DNA from: Spirochaeta_B sp964398645
GTDB lineage: Bacteria > Spirochaetota > Spirochaetia > DSM-27196 > DSM-8902
Direction of reading: 5' to 3'
Assembly: GCA_964398645.1 (NCBI GenBank)
Contig: CAYNNU010000138.1
Coordinates: forward strand, 1 to 6,063
DNA: 6,063 nucleotides
The position numbers and the translations under genes are program-made. Within the stretch, counting starts at the first letter, position 1. Each line of letters starts with the position of its first letter. The notes beneath the pieces were generated by a model. The model did no database searches, was not told the DNA's origin, and saw only the letters and a program-made list of their open reading frames with translations. Shown here in pieces: positions 1-5,611 of this stretch.

Positions 1-836
1 TTATTGGTTCTCTCTGCGCAATCGATACAAAACCCAGAGAGCTCGACAGCGAACAGAAAAACGCATTACGAGTTCTTGCCGGCTATGTAGTCAACCTACT
101 CGAGCTGCGTTTACGTGACCATATGCTGGAAGAAAAAAACAAACACCTGCAGCAGGTAAATGCCCTAAAAGATAAACTTATTTCAATTATTGGCCATGAT
201 ATTCGCTCACCCTTAAGCCAGTTTCTTTCAATGTTACAACTAATCAATATGGAAGCCATGAGCCCTGAAGAAACCAACTCACTCTTACTGGATCTTGAAA
301 AGATTGCCGAATCTACCAGTATGATGTTGGAAAACCTGCTCCAGTGGGCAGCAAAACTTATCCATAATGGCGAAATCACAATTCAAAAAGTACATATACA
401 AAAGACCATAGAATCTGTAATAGCAGAAATCTCAGCTGCTTTTTCTCATAAAAAAAATACCATCCAGGTACATGGTGATAGCGAATTGGTGTTCATGACT
501 GATCCAGATGTTATTCATTTTGTTGTCCGAAATATCTTAACGAACGCACAAAAATTTACTCAGAATGATACCATTGAAATTTCTTGGCGAGAAAACGAAA
601 ATGAATTAGAGCTGAGCATACAAGACAATGGAATAGGTTTTGATATGAACACCACCAAACTTTTTGATAACAAAAACCACATAAAATCAACTGGTACAGC
701 CGGCGAAAAAGGCAGCGGACTTGGCCTCATGTTTTGTAAAGATTTTATTGATCGCCTGTCTGGGACAATTGGCTACACAAGCGAAATTGGGAAAGGCACA
801 AGCTTTACCATACATATTCCTGGGGGTAAGGCGTGA
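1..836 (+). CDS. GAF-domain sensor histidine kinase, 3' part (5' end outside window)
   Basis: Partial gene: the frame is open from base 3 to the TGA at 834-836, and the true start lies upstream. The first ~35 visible residues (GSLCAID, then PRELDSEQKNAL and LLELR) match the C-terminal end of a GAF sensor domain. A charged helical linker leads into a HisKA dimerisation helix with the H-box IIGHDIRSPL; the phospho-acceptor His codon is 195-197. The HATPase_c domain follows: N-box NILTNAQKF with the Mg/ATP Asn at 543-545, G1 box DNGIGFD from 624, an LF-type F-box, and G2 box GEKGSGLGL around 702-728. All core catalytic residues are present, so the kinase should be active. No transmembrane helix or receiver domain lies in the visible part, so location and signal are unknown. 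No cognate regulator is in the window. The ATG at 123 is internal to the linker helix, not the start. The gene overlaps the next by 4 nt, implying co-translation. Confidence 0.93.
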   Translation, partial: IGSLCAIDTKPRELDSEQKNALRVLAGYVVNLLELRLRDHMLEEKNKHLQQVNALKDKLISIIGHDIRSPLSQFLSMLQLINMEAMSPEETNSLLLDLEKIAESTSMMLENLLQWAAKLIHNGEITIQKVHIQKTIESVIAEISAAFSHKKNTIQVHGDSELVFMTDPDVIHFVVRNILTNAQKFTQNDTIEISWRENENELELSIQDNGIGFDMNTTKLFDNKNHIKSTGTAGEKGSGLGLMFCKDFIDRLSGTIGYTSEIGKGTSFTIHIPGGKA

Positions 837-1876
837 GTACCATGATAGGCGTTCGCATAATCCATCCCCGGGCACGCTTCGCCAGAATTGCCCGACTAGA
901 TCGAGCGAATCACAAAACACGGCAATTTGTTACCATAAGCAAAAATCAACATCAAGCTGAAGTAGAAATCCACCAATTATGCAGCAATGCTGCCGGTGAG
1001 CTCGAGTCAAAAAAATTACTGTACACATTCCACCTCCATAATCTTCATGCAGATGAAAACGACCAAGCAATACCGCTGTATATTTCAGCAAAATATGATG
1101 GCAACAGCCGCTTGAACATTTCTGTGTCTGATAATCACCGGCAACTTGATAGTTGCACCCTCAGCATCCGGCCCGAAACACGCAAAGGCGGAAAAATTGT
1201 CGTCCCCCTCTTACTTTTACTACTGTTATTGCTGGGAGGTAGTGGATTTTTCATTAGTAAAAAAATCACTGCACCAAGCGAAGCTTTTTCTGGTAGAGCA
1301 GAAACGAGGCCTAGTACCCATTCTGCCAGCCGTAGCAATTCCAGCAGCCGATCCCCCCGACCACAACCGCAGCAGAGAGCCGCGCGGCCTTCTACTAGTG
1401 CACAAAATTCACCGATAGAAGAAGAAAGCAGGACTGAGCCACAGGCCCAAATGGAAAACAGTGGATCAAGTACAACTGAAGAAAGCACGGCCTCCCAATC
1501 AGAAGATCCAGTTCTAGCGCCCACACCCGAAATTCATGAAACAATCACGGTATATTTCACTCCGAATCAAACATTTTTAACTGATCAAACGAAACAAGAA
1601 TTGGAACAGCTTGCAGAATTGTTGGAAAAAGCTCCACGAGCTACAGTACAAATGGTCGGTCATACCGCAATATTTGGCAGTGAGCCTGAACAATACGACA
1701 TCAGCCGTATGCGGGTTGAAAATGCCCATAACTATCTTCTAGCCCAAGGATGGGAACCAGAAGAATCAGCAGATATTTCCTGGAAAGGGCCCTCCGAGCC
1801 GATCACCCTGAACCCCACACAACAACAAATAAACCGCAGGGTTGAAATCAAAATCGACAACCAAGCAGGCCAATAG
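833..1876 (+). CDS. Membrane-anchored protein: Hsp70 substrate-binding-like domain, TM helix, OmpA-like domain
   Basis: A 347-residue protein from the GTG at 833; the ATG at 842 is an alternative start that removes three residues and no domain. Residues ~5-113 resemble the DnaK SBD-beta sandwich: the spacing from IGV (5-7) to F32 equals that from L399 to F426 in E. coli DnaK, followed by F-x-T-x3-NQ (32-39), alternating V/I strand residues and Q48, then a LLYTFHLHNL strand and a YDGNSRLNISVSDN hairpin. The ATPase domain and helical lid are absent. Residues 122-141 form one TM helix with nine consecutive Leu. Basic residues precede it and there is no cleavable signal, so I infer an N-in topology. 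Residues 142-236 are a Ser/Pro/Arg/Glu-rich linker. Residues 238-343 form an OmpA-like domain ending in NRRVEIKI; R294 (LSxxRA position) is kept, but GHTD is GHTA (A279). The OmpA call is firm; the Hsp70-like call comes from manual alignment. Function is unknown; tethering a cytoplasmic partner to the wall is an inference. Confidence 0.88.
   Translation: MSTMIGVRIIHPRARFARIARLDRANHKTRQFVTISKNQHQAEVEIHQLCSNAAGELESKKLLYTFHLHNLHADENDQAIPLYISAKYDGNSRLNISVSDNHRQLDSCTLSIRPETRKGGKIVVPLLLLLLLLLGGSGFFISKKITAPSEAFSGRAETRPSTHSASRSNSSSRSPRPQPQQRAARPSTSAQNSPIEEESRTEPQAQMENSGSSTTEESTASQSEDPVLAPTPEIHETITVYFTPNQTFLTDQTKQELEQLAELLEKAPRATVQMVGHTAIFGSEPEQYDISRMRVENAHNYLLAQGWEPEESADISWKGPSEPITLNPTQQQINRRVEIKIDNQAGQ
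845..1171 (+). other. Hsp70 SBD-beta-like domain (residues 5-113 of the OmpA-like protein)
   Basis: Aligned by eye to E. coli DnaK residues 399-~500. The first ~46 positions align without a gap: I5/L399, G6/G400, V7/I401, I10/M404, F32/F426, T34/T428, I35/A429, N38/N432, Q39/Q433, A42/V436 and Q48/Q442. Next comes a loop about 3 residues longer than in DnaK, then KLLYTFHLHNL opposite KSLGQFNLDGI, and a strand-turn-strand with a ~2-residue insertion opposite IDADGILHVSAKD. Peptide-pocket positions stay hydrophobic, but the M404/A429 arch pair becomes Ile/Ile and V436 becomes Ala, so any ligand preference may differ. No similarity to the ATPase domain or interdomain linker is visible. Confidence 0.62.
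1196..1255 (+). other. Single transmembrane helix of the OmpA-like protein
   Basis: Residues 122-141 begin IVVP, continue with nine Leu and end GGSGFFI. They are flanked by R117, K118 and K121 on the N-terminal side and K143, K144 on the C-terminal side. The helix lies in the middle of the protein with ~120 residues before it, so it is a signal anchor, not a signal peptide. It has no Asp equivalent to the MotB proton-path residue. The Leu codons are mixed, so this is not a mononucleotide-slippage tract. Confidence 0.9.
1544..1861 (+). other. OmpA-like peptidoglycan-binding domain with GHTA in place of GHTD
   Basis: Residues 238-343 carry the family landmarks in order: ITVYF at the first strand, ELEQLAELL helix, VQMVGHTA, GSEPEQYDISRMRV (the LSxxRA region), YLLAQGW, WKGPSEPI and the terminal NRRVEIKI. 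In the well-studied Acinetobacter OmpA, D271 of GHTD and R286 fifteen residues later contact diaminopimelate. Here those positions are A279 (GCA, 1667-1669) and R294 (CGG, 1712-1714). Confidence 0.88.
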
Positions 1877-1878
1877 TC

Positions 1879-1906
1879 AAAAAAAAGCCACCCCGAAGGA
1901 TGGCTT
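1879..1906 (-). terminator. Intrinsic terminator of the liv-type operon (UUCG tetraloop)
   Basis: On the minus strand, AAGCCA-T-CC, loop TTCG, GG-G-TGGCTT forms a nine-pair stem (one G-U wobble) capped by a very stable C(UUCG)G tetraloop. The stem runs 1906 to 1885 and merges into an eight-T tract (1886-1879). It begins 22 nt after the livM-type TAG. Read on the plus strand, the stem has a C-A mismatch and only TTCTC after it, so it would be a poor terminator for the kinase/OmpA block. Confidence 0.87.
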
Positions 1907-1927
1907 CTCAAATGCAACAAAGAATAT

Positions 1928-3010
1928 CTACTCTGATTTCTTCTCTTTCCAAAGAGCATACCTGTCAGCCAGTTTATAGATACCACCCATAATTCCTGAT
2001 GGCAGGAAAATAACAAGTAAGATATACACTGTGCCAATAAATAGCATTGGATATTTTAACAACTCAAATGACAATGCACGGTTTAGGTCGTTCAAAACAG
2101 TTTGAAGTATGGTAATAAAACCACTACCGATTATTGCACCATACAAGGTTCCCGTTCCACCAACCAAGGTAATTACCAAGGCATTCAGGGTATACTGAAC
2201 ACTCAAGTAATCAGTATTCGCAAAACGAACAATGATAGAAAAGAACACACCTGCATATCCGGCTGCTACAGAGCTAACCATCAGTGCGATAGTTTTGTAA
2301 TTTGCGGTAGTATAACCCAAAAAACGTGCCCGTTGTTCATTTTCACGAATAGCAAGCATAACTCTACCAGTTGGTGACAATACGAACAGGCGTAGCACAG
2401 CAATCATTACCAGCAAAAATACAAAAGCTAAAAAGTAATGGAAAATGTTCTGTGCAGAACGAATACCCCGATTCGAAATATCTGAGTTGATTGCCTGCAT
2501 TGCTGATTCAATAATACCATCAAAAGCAACCTGGCGATTACCCATTGGCAAACCATCCTGGCCACCGGTAACATCCCGCCAACGTTCAGCAATTTGACGA
2601 ACAATTTCACCAAGTGCCAAAGTAACCATGGCAGAAGCAACAACTGTTTGCGTACGCAAAACAATTCGGCTAATGATGAAGCCACCAAGCAGACCATACA
2701 GCGTCATAATCACTATTGCCAGCAGAAAAAATACAACACTAGGATTTGCATTTAGCAAAATAACGCCCATGTATGCACCACTACCAAAGAAAATTGCCTG
2801 ACCAAGGTTGATAAACCCAGTGTAACCACGCAATAAATCATAGCTCATACCATAGACTGCCAGAATAAAAATACGGGCAAACATTACTAACTGCCGATTG
2901 CTTAAAAAGAACGGCATAACAAGGAACAATGTAAAAAGTGCTGCAAGCCCAACAACTTTATACAAAGTTTCACGCTTACTAAAATCAAGTTTTTTTAGAG
3001 CTCCACTCAC
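1928..3010 (-). CDS. livM: LivM-type ABC transporter permease
   Basis: Second integral membrane subunit of a HAAT/Liv-family importer; it forms the channel with the LivH-type protein and couples to the LivG/LivF ATPases at the inner membrane. The 360 residues carry LivM hallmarks: YGMSYDLLRGYTGFINLGQ (53-71) leading into FFGSGAYM, TGGQDGL (148-154), a cytoplasmic coupling loop GRVMLAIRENEQRARFLGY (215-233) and TLVGGTGTLYGAIIGS (281-296). About eight to ten hydrophobic segments are visible. It lacks most of the long N-terminal extension of E. coli LivM (425 aa). The start is GTG, sharing GTGA with the livH-type stop, with GGGAGG 6 nt upstream. Last gene of the operon. The symbol gives family position; the substrate is not shown. 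Confidence 0.95.
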   Translation of the reverse strand: MSGALKKLDFSKRETLYKVVGLAALFTLFLVMPFFLSNRQLVMFARIFILAVYGMSYDLLRGYTGFINLGQAIFFGSGAYMGVILLNANPSVVFFLLAIVIMTLYGLLGGFIISRIVLRTQTVVASAMVTLALGEIVRQIAERWRDVTGGQDGLPMGNRQVAFDGIIESAMQAINSDISNRGIRSAQNIFHYFLAFVFLLVMIAVLRLFVLSPTGRVMLAIRENEQRARFLGYTTANYKTIALMVSSVAAGYAGVFFSIIVRFANTDYLSVQYTLNALVITLVGGTGTLYGAIIGSGFITILQTVLNDLNRALSFELLKYPMLFIGTVYILLVIFLPSGIMGGIYKLADRYALWKEKKSE

Positions 3011-4032
3011 TGCTCCCCTCCCTTCTTAAAAAGCTTAGGCAGTTTAATTCCATCAGGAAAAAGACCATCAGGCTTGAACATCAGAACCAAAGCCATAACT
3101 AATACGTTCGCTACAACGGCAAAGGCCGGAATAATCATGGCTATCGCGGCGCCCATAAGCCCCAGAAAAATACTACCCAAAAATGAGCCAATAAAGCTTC
3201 CTAAACCACCGACAACAACAACGATAAATGCCAGAATTTGGTTGTTCATACCTGCCGTTGAAACAGCCTGCCCAACTAGCGGCATATACAAGGCTCCACC
3301 AAGACCAGCTAATGCTGAACCAGCGGCGAAAACATACATAAAATATTTCTTGATGTTTATCCCAATAGCCCGAACATGATCAGGACTTTGCAGGCCGGCG
3401 CGAATAACCATTCCAATTTTGGTTTTTGACAATATATATTGAATTATTATGGCAACCAATGCCCCCACAATTATCAGAAATATATTGTAATGAATGAGCC
3501 GAGCACTACCTAAGGCTGTTACTCCATCCAAAAATGGCGGCCGGTCAATGGGGAATGGATTCGGTCCCCAAATCAGGCGAACAAGATCAGTAAAAACAAC
3601 CTGTATACCAAGTGTGATTAGAATCTGCGCCGGAACATTTCCATACACTCGGTTGATAAACAGCCGTTCAAAAATGATTCCTAACACAAAAACAACAGCA
3701 ATAGCTACAAGCAAAGCGGCAAGAAAAATTCCAAGCTCATAGATAAACGGTAGTTCCGTACCCTCTGGTAAATCCACACCCTGTATTTGTAGATAATTAC
3801 CAAATCCACGCAACGGGCTAGCAATATCGGCAAACATACTCATTACTACCCGAAAGCGGATTGCATAATACGACCAGACAAAAGAGTAACCACCCCACAG
3901 GAACAAAGTTCCATGGGAAAAGTTTACAACTCCCATCATACCTAAAATAATTGAAAGACCCGAAGCCATAAGGAATATCAAAGCTCCCTGCGCCAGGCCG
4001 TTAATAATTAGTGTTACAATTGTACCACCCAC
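3007..4032 (-). CDS. livH: LivH-type ABC transporter permease
   Basis: First integral membrane subunit of the importer. The N-terminus (GTIVTLIINGLAQGALIFLM) and LGMMGVVNFSHGTLFLWGGY (30-49) are typical of LivH. The coupling loop lies at ~206-247 (GMVIRAGLQSPDHVRAIGIN), with ALAGLGGALYMPL after it and GGLGSFIGSFLGSIFLGL at 275-292; the C-terminus FKPDGLFPDG is also typical. At 341 residues it is longer than E. coli LivH (308). The excess is mainly a hydrophilic stretch around 57-98 between predicted TM2 and TM3, probably periplasmic. I chose GTG at 4032 because AGGAGG sits 6 nt upstream; an ATG at 4037-4035 is only 1 nt from that site and is out of frame. It lies 25 nt after the livF-type gene and overlaps livM by 4 nt. 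Confidence 0.95.
   Translation of the reverse strand: MGGTIVTLIINGLAQGALIFLMASGLSIILGMMGVVNFSHGTLFLWGGYSFVWSYYAIRFRVVMSMFADIASPLRGFGNYLQIQGVDLPEGTELPFIYELGIFLAALLVAIAVVFVLGIIFERLFINRVYGNVPAQILITLGIQVVFTDLVRLIWGPNPFPIDRPPFLDGVTALGSARLIHYNIFLIIVGALVAIIIQYILSKTKIGMVIRAGLQSPDHVRAIGINIKKYFMYVFAAGSALAGLGGALYMPLVGQAVSTAGMNNQILAFIVVVVGGLGSFIGSFLGSIFLGLMGAAIAMIIPAFAVVANVLVMALVLMFKPDGLFPDGIKLPKLFKKGGEQ
3017..3022 (-). promoter_or_regulatory. Shine-Dalgarno of livM-type gene (GGGAGG)
   Basis: GGGAGG lies inside the end of livH, 6 nt before the GTG at 3010, and supports that non-ATG start and translational coupling through the GTGA overlap. Confidence 0.75.
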
Positions 4033-4038
4033 ACCATA

Positions 4039-4044
4039 CCTCCT
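4039..4044 (-). promoter_or_regulatory. Shine-Dalgarno of livH-type gene (AGGAGG)
   Basis: A perfect AGGAGG sits 6 nt before the GTG at 4032. It decides the start: the nearby ATG (4037-4035) is too close and in another frame. Confidence 0.8.
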
Positions 4045-4057
4045 GCGGAATCAATGC

Positions 4058-4762
4058 TTAAATTCCAAGATGCAAAGCCTGAAGCTCTTTATCCTTCTTA
4101 AGATTTTCGATAGTCCCGTTATTAACAGTCTTTCCTTCGTTGATAATGTAATAACGTTCACCAACAGCACATGCTAGATTAAAATTCTGCTCAACCAGCA
4201 AAACTGTGGTTGTTTTACTAACCTCAATCAAAGCTTTTGCTAAAATTTCAATAATTACCGGTGCCAAGCCCTTGCTTGGTTCATCGATCAAGAGGATTTT
4301 ATTTTCGTTCACCAATGCTCTGGCTACCGACAGCATCTGTCTTTGGCCACCACTCAAGGTTTGAGCATTCCGCTTATAAGCGATTTTTAGATCAGGAAAT
4401 AAATCCAACACCCAATCGCGACGATCTTTCGTTGGACCATCTTCCTTCCACATTGCAATACGCAAGTTCTCTTCGATAGTAAGAAGATCAAATATACCGT
4501 AGTCCTCAGGAACAAAGCCAATACCCATTCGCTGGATATCGTGTGTTTCCTTTCCGACAAGAGACTCACCATCAAGCTCCAAAATACCCTGGCGGGTATT
4601 CACCAAGCCCATTACTGTTTTAAGAAATGTAGTTTTTCCTGCACCATTACGGCCTAGAATAACAACAGCTTCACCCGAACCAATTTCCATTGAAACATCA
4701 TGCAAGATTGTATAAGGGCCAATATACGATATAATATTCTCTGCTTTAAGAAGCGGCTTCAT
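4058..4762 (-). CDS. livF: LivF-type ABC transporter ATP-binding protein
   Basis: One of the two cytoplasmic ATPases of the importer, 234 residues, close to E. coli LivF (237). Motifs in order: Walker A GRNGAGKTT (37-45), VPED at the Q-loop position (83-87; LivF proteins usually have VPE here), signature LSGGQRQM (136-143), Walker B ILLIDE with catalytic E161, D-loop SKGLAP (163-168), and VEQN at the switch (190-193). Gln in place of the switch His is normal for LivF, not a defect. It should pair with the LivG-type protein and contact LivH/LivM coupling loops. The ATG at 4762 lies 17 nt inside livG; GGAGG at 4771-4775, 8 nt upstream, supports it. The gene ends 25 nt before livH. Confidence 0.95.
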   Translation of the reverse strand: MKPLLKAENIISYIGPYTILHDVSMEIGSGEAVVILGRNGAGKTTFLKTVMGLVNTRQGILELDGESLVGKETHDIQRMGIGFVPEDYGIFDLLTIEENLRIAMWKEDGPTKDRRDWVLDLFPDLKIAYKRNAQTLSGGQRQMLSVARALVNENKILLIDEPSKGLAPVIIEILAKALIEVSKTTTVLLVEQNFNLACAVGERYYIINEGKTVNNGTIENLKKDKELQALHLGI

Positions 4763-5516
4763 CTAAAACTCCTCCCCCAAGATAGGCCTTGAGAACCTCT
4801 GGGTTGTTAGACACCTCTTCAGGGTCACCATCAGCTAAAACAGAACCGGTATTCAAAATAACCAAGCGATCAGATAGCTGCTTAACCAGGTCCATTTTAT
4901 GCTCGATAAGCAAAATGGTAGTACCGCGTTTATGGGTATCACGCATAATGTCAATCATGGTTGGTACTTCTTCGATTGCCATACCTGCAGTTGGTTCATC
5001 GAGCAAAAGAATTTCAGGTTCCAATGCCAATACCATTCCAATTTCCAGCTTTCGCTGCTCGCCATGGGTTAAATCAGCAGCAACTGTCTTTGCGCGGCTT
5101 TGCAATAGTACCCGTTCCAGTATTTCTTCGGTTTTTTCATTAACCTTGTTAAATTTACGATGATCTGTAAATATTCGAAAGCCAACCTTCTCAAAAGATT
5201 GCGCTGCAAGACGAATATTTTCATGGGCTGTCAATTGAGGGAATACATTCGTCAATTGAAATGAACGACCCATTCCCAAACTAACCCGCTTAATTGGCGA
5301 CATATTTGTCACCTCTGTATCCTTAAAAAAAATCTTACCCTCTGTAGGGGCAAGCAACCCGCTCACCAGATTAAAATATGTTGTTTTTCCAGCACCATTT
5401 GGCCCCAGAATAGTGGTGAACTTACCGGCTTCGATTTCCAGAGATACATCGTTCACCGCTTTATGAGCGCCGAAACTGATCCCCAGATTCTCAGTCCTCA
5501 GTATAATCTCCGACAT
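4746..5516 (-). CDS. livG: LivG-type ABC transporter ATP-binding protein
   Basis: Second cytoplasmic ATPase of the importer, 256 residues against 255 in E. coli LivG. Walker A GPNGAGKTT (38-46), Q-loop GRSFQLTNVF with Q87, signature LTHGEQRKLEIG (149-160), Walker B ILLLDE with catalytic E174, AGMA in the D-loop, switch H206 (LIEHKMDLV), and the LivG-type tail NNPEVLKAYLGGG. The signature core is LTHGE rather than LSGGQ, and the HGE...LEIGM form resembles LivG-family members of urea/amide-type systems as well as amino-acid ones, so it does not settle the substrate. The ATG at 5516 has AAGGA 6 nt upstream (5523-5527). It follows the binding-protein gene across a 97-nt gap with two hairpins and overlaps livF by 17 nt. 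Confidence 0.95.
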   Translation of the reverse strand: MSEIILRTENLGISFGAHKAVNDVSLEIEAGKFTTILGPNGAGKTTYFNLVSGLLAPTEGKIFFKDTEVTNMSPIKRVSLGMGRSFQLTNVFPQLTAHENIRLAAQSFEKVGFRIFTDHRKFNKVNEKTEEILERVLLQSRAKTVAADLTHGEQRKLEIGMVLALEPEILLLDEPTAGMAIEEVPTMIDIMRDTHKRGTTILLIEHKMDLVKQLSDRLVILNTGSVLADGDPEEVSNNPEVLKAYLGGGVLDEAAS

Positions 5517-5534
5517 AGTGGTTCCTTAATAAAC

Positions 5535-5556
5535 CGCCCGCTTGTTACAGCGGGCG
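5535..5556 (-). other. GC-rich hairpin just upstream of livG
   Basis: A perfect 7-bp stem CGCCCGC/GCGGGCG encloses an 8-nt loop. On the minus-strand transcript it ends 7 nt before the AAGGA site of livG and is followed by GTTTATTAAGG, too poor in T to make a convincing terminator. It could affect ribosome access, protect the downstream mRNA from 3'-5' decay, or pair with a protein; the sequence does not choose. Confidence 0.7.
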
Positions 5557-5569
5557 AAGAGTTTCACAG

Positions 5570-5597
5570 AAAAATTACGCCGCAATTTCTTGCGGCG
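5570..5597 (-). terminator. Hairpin with weak T-tract after the binding-protein gene (possible leaky terminator)
   Basis: On the minus strand, CGCCGCAA-GAAA-TTGCGGCG is a perfect 8-bp stem with a GNRA tetraloop (5597-5578), starting 14 nt after the TAG of the binding-protein gene. It is followed by TAATTTTTC, a broken T-tract. The shape fits an intrinsic terminator of partial efficiency or a 3'-end stabiliser that leaves binding-protein mRNA in excess, as is common in binding-protein-dependent ABC operons. The downstream livGFHM genes have no obvious promoter of their own in the gap, so readthrough is expected. Confidence 0.68.
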
Positions 5598-5611
5598 CAA
5601 CAATTAAAAAT

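Noticed and set aside
123..836. Kinase starting at ATG 123
   Set aside because: The frame is open upstream to the window edge and encodes a recognisable GAF C-terminus, so ATG 123 is internal.
1135..1524. Minus-strand 129-codon open frame opposite the TM and linker region
   Set aside because: It is antisense to a continuous SBD-TM-OmpA frame; its Leu/Ser/Gly-rich translation mirrors the Ser/Arg/Glu/Gln-rich linker, and no family features are seen.
833..1876. MotB/flagellar-stator-type protein (TM helix plus OmpA domain)
   Set aside because: MotB has a short cytoplasmic tail, a TM helix with an essential Asp and a MotA partner gene next to it. Here there is a ~120-residue folded N-terminal domain, no charged residue in the TM helix, and a kinase as neighbour.
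4035..4037. ATG start for livH
   Set aside because: It is in a different frame from the LivH protein and only 1 nt from AGGAGG; the GTG at 4032 has the proper 6-nt spacing and frame.
4058..4762. LivF with a dead switch (Gln for His) and Glu at the Q-loop
   Set aside because: VPE and VEQN are the usual forms in LivF proteins, so they are not evidence of inactivation.
4789..5163. Plus-strand 124-codon open frame opposite livG
   Set aside because: It lies wholly antisense to a gene with complete ABC ATPase motifs, has a Ser/Arg/Ile-rich composition typical of an antisense shadow, and has no recognisable domain.
5517..5611. Separate promoter for livGFHM in the gap
   Set aside because: I found no convincing -35/-10 pair; the gap is largely taken up by two hairpins and the livG ribosome site.
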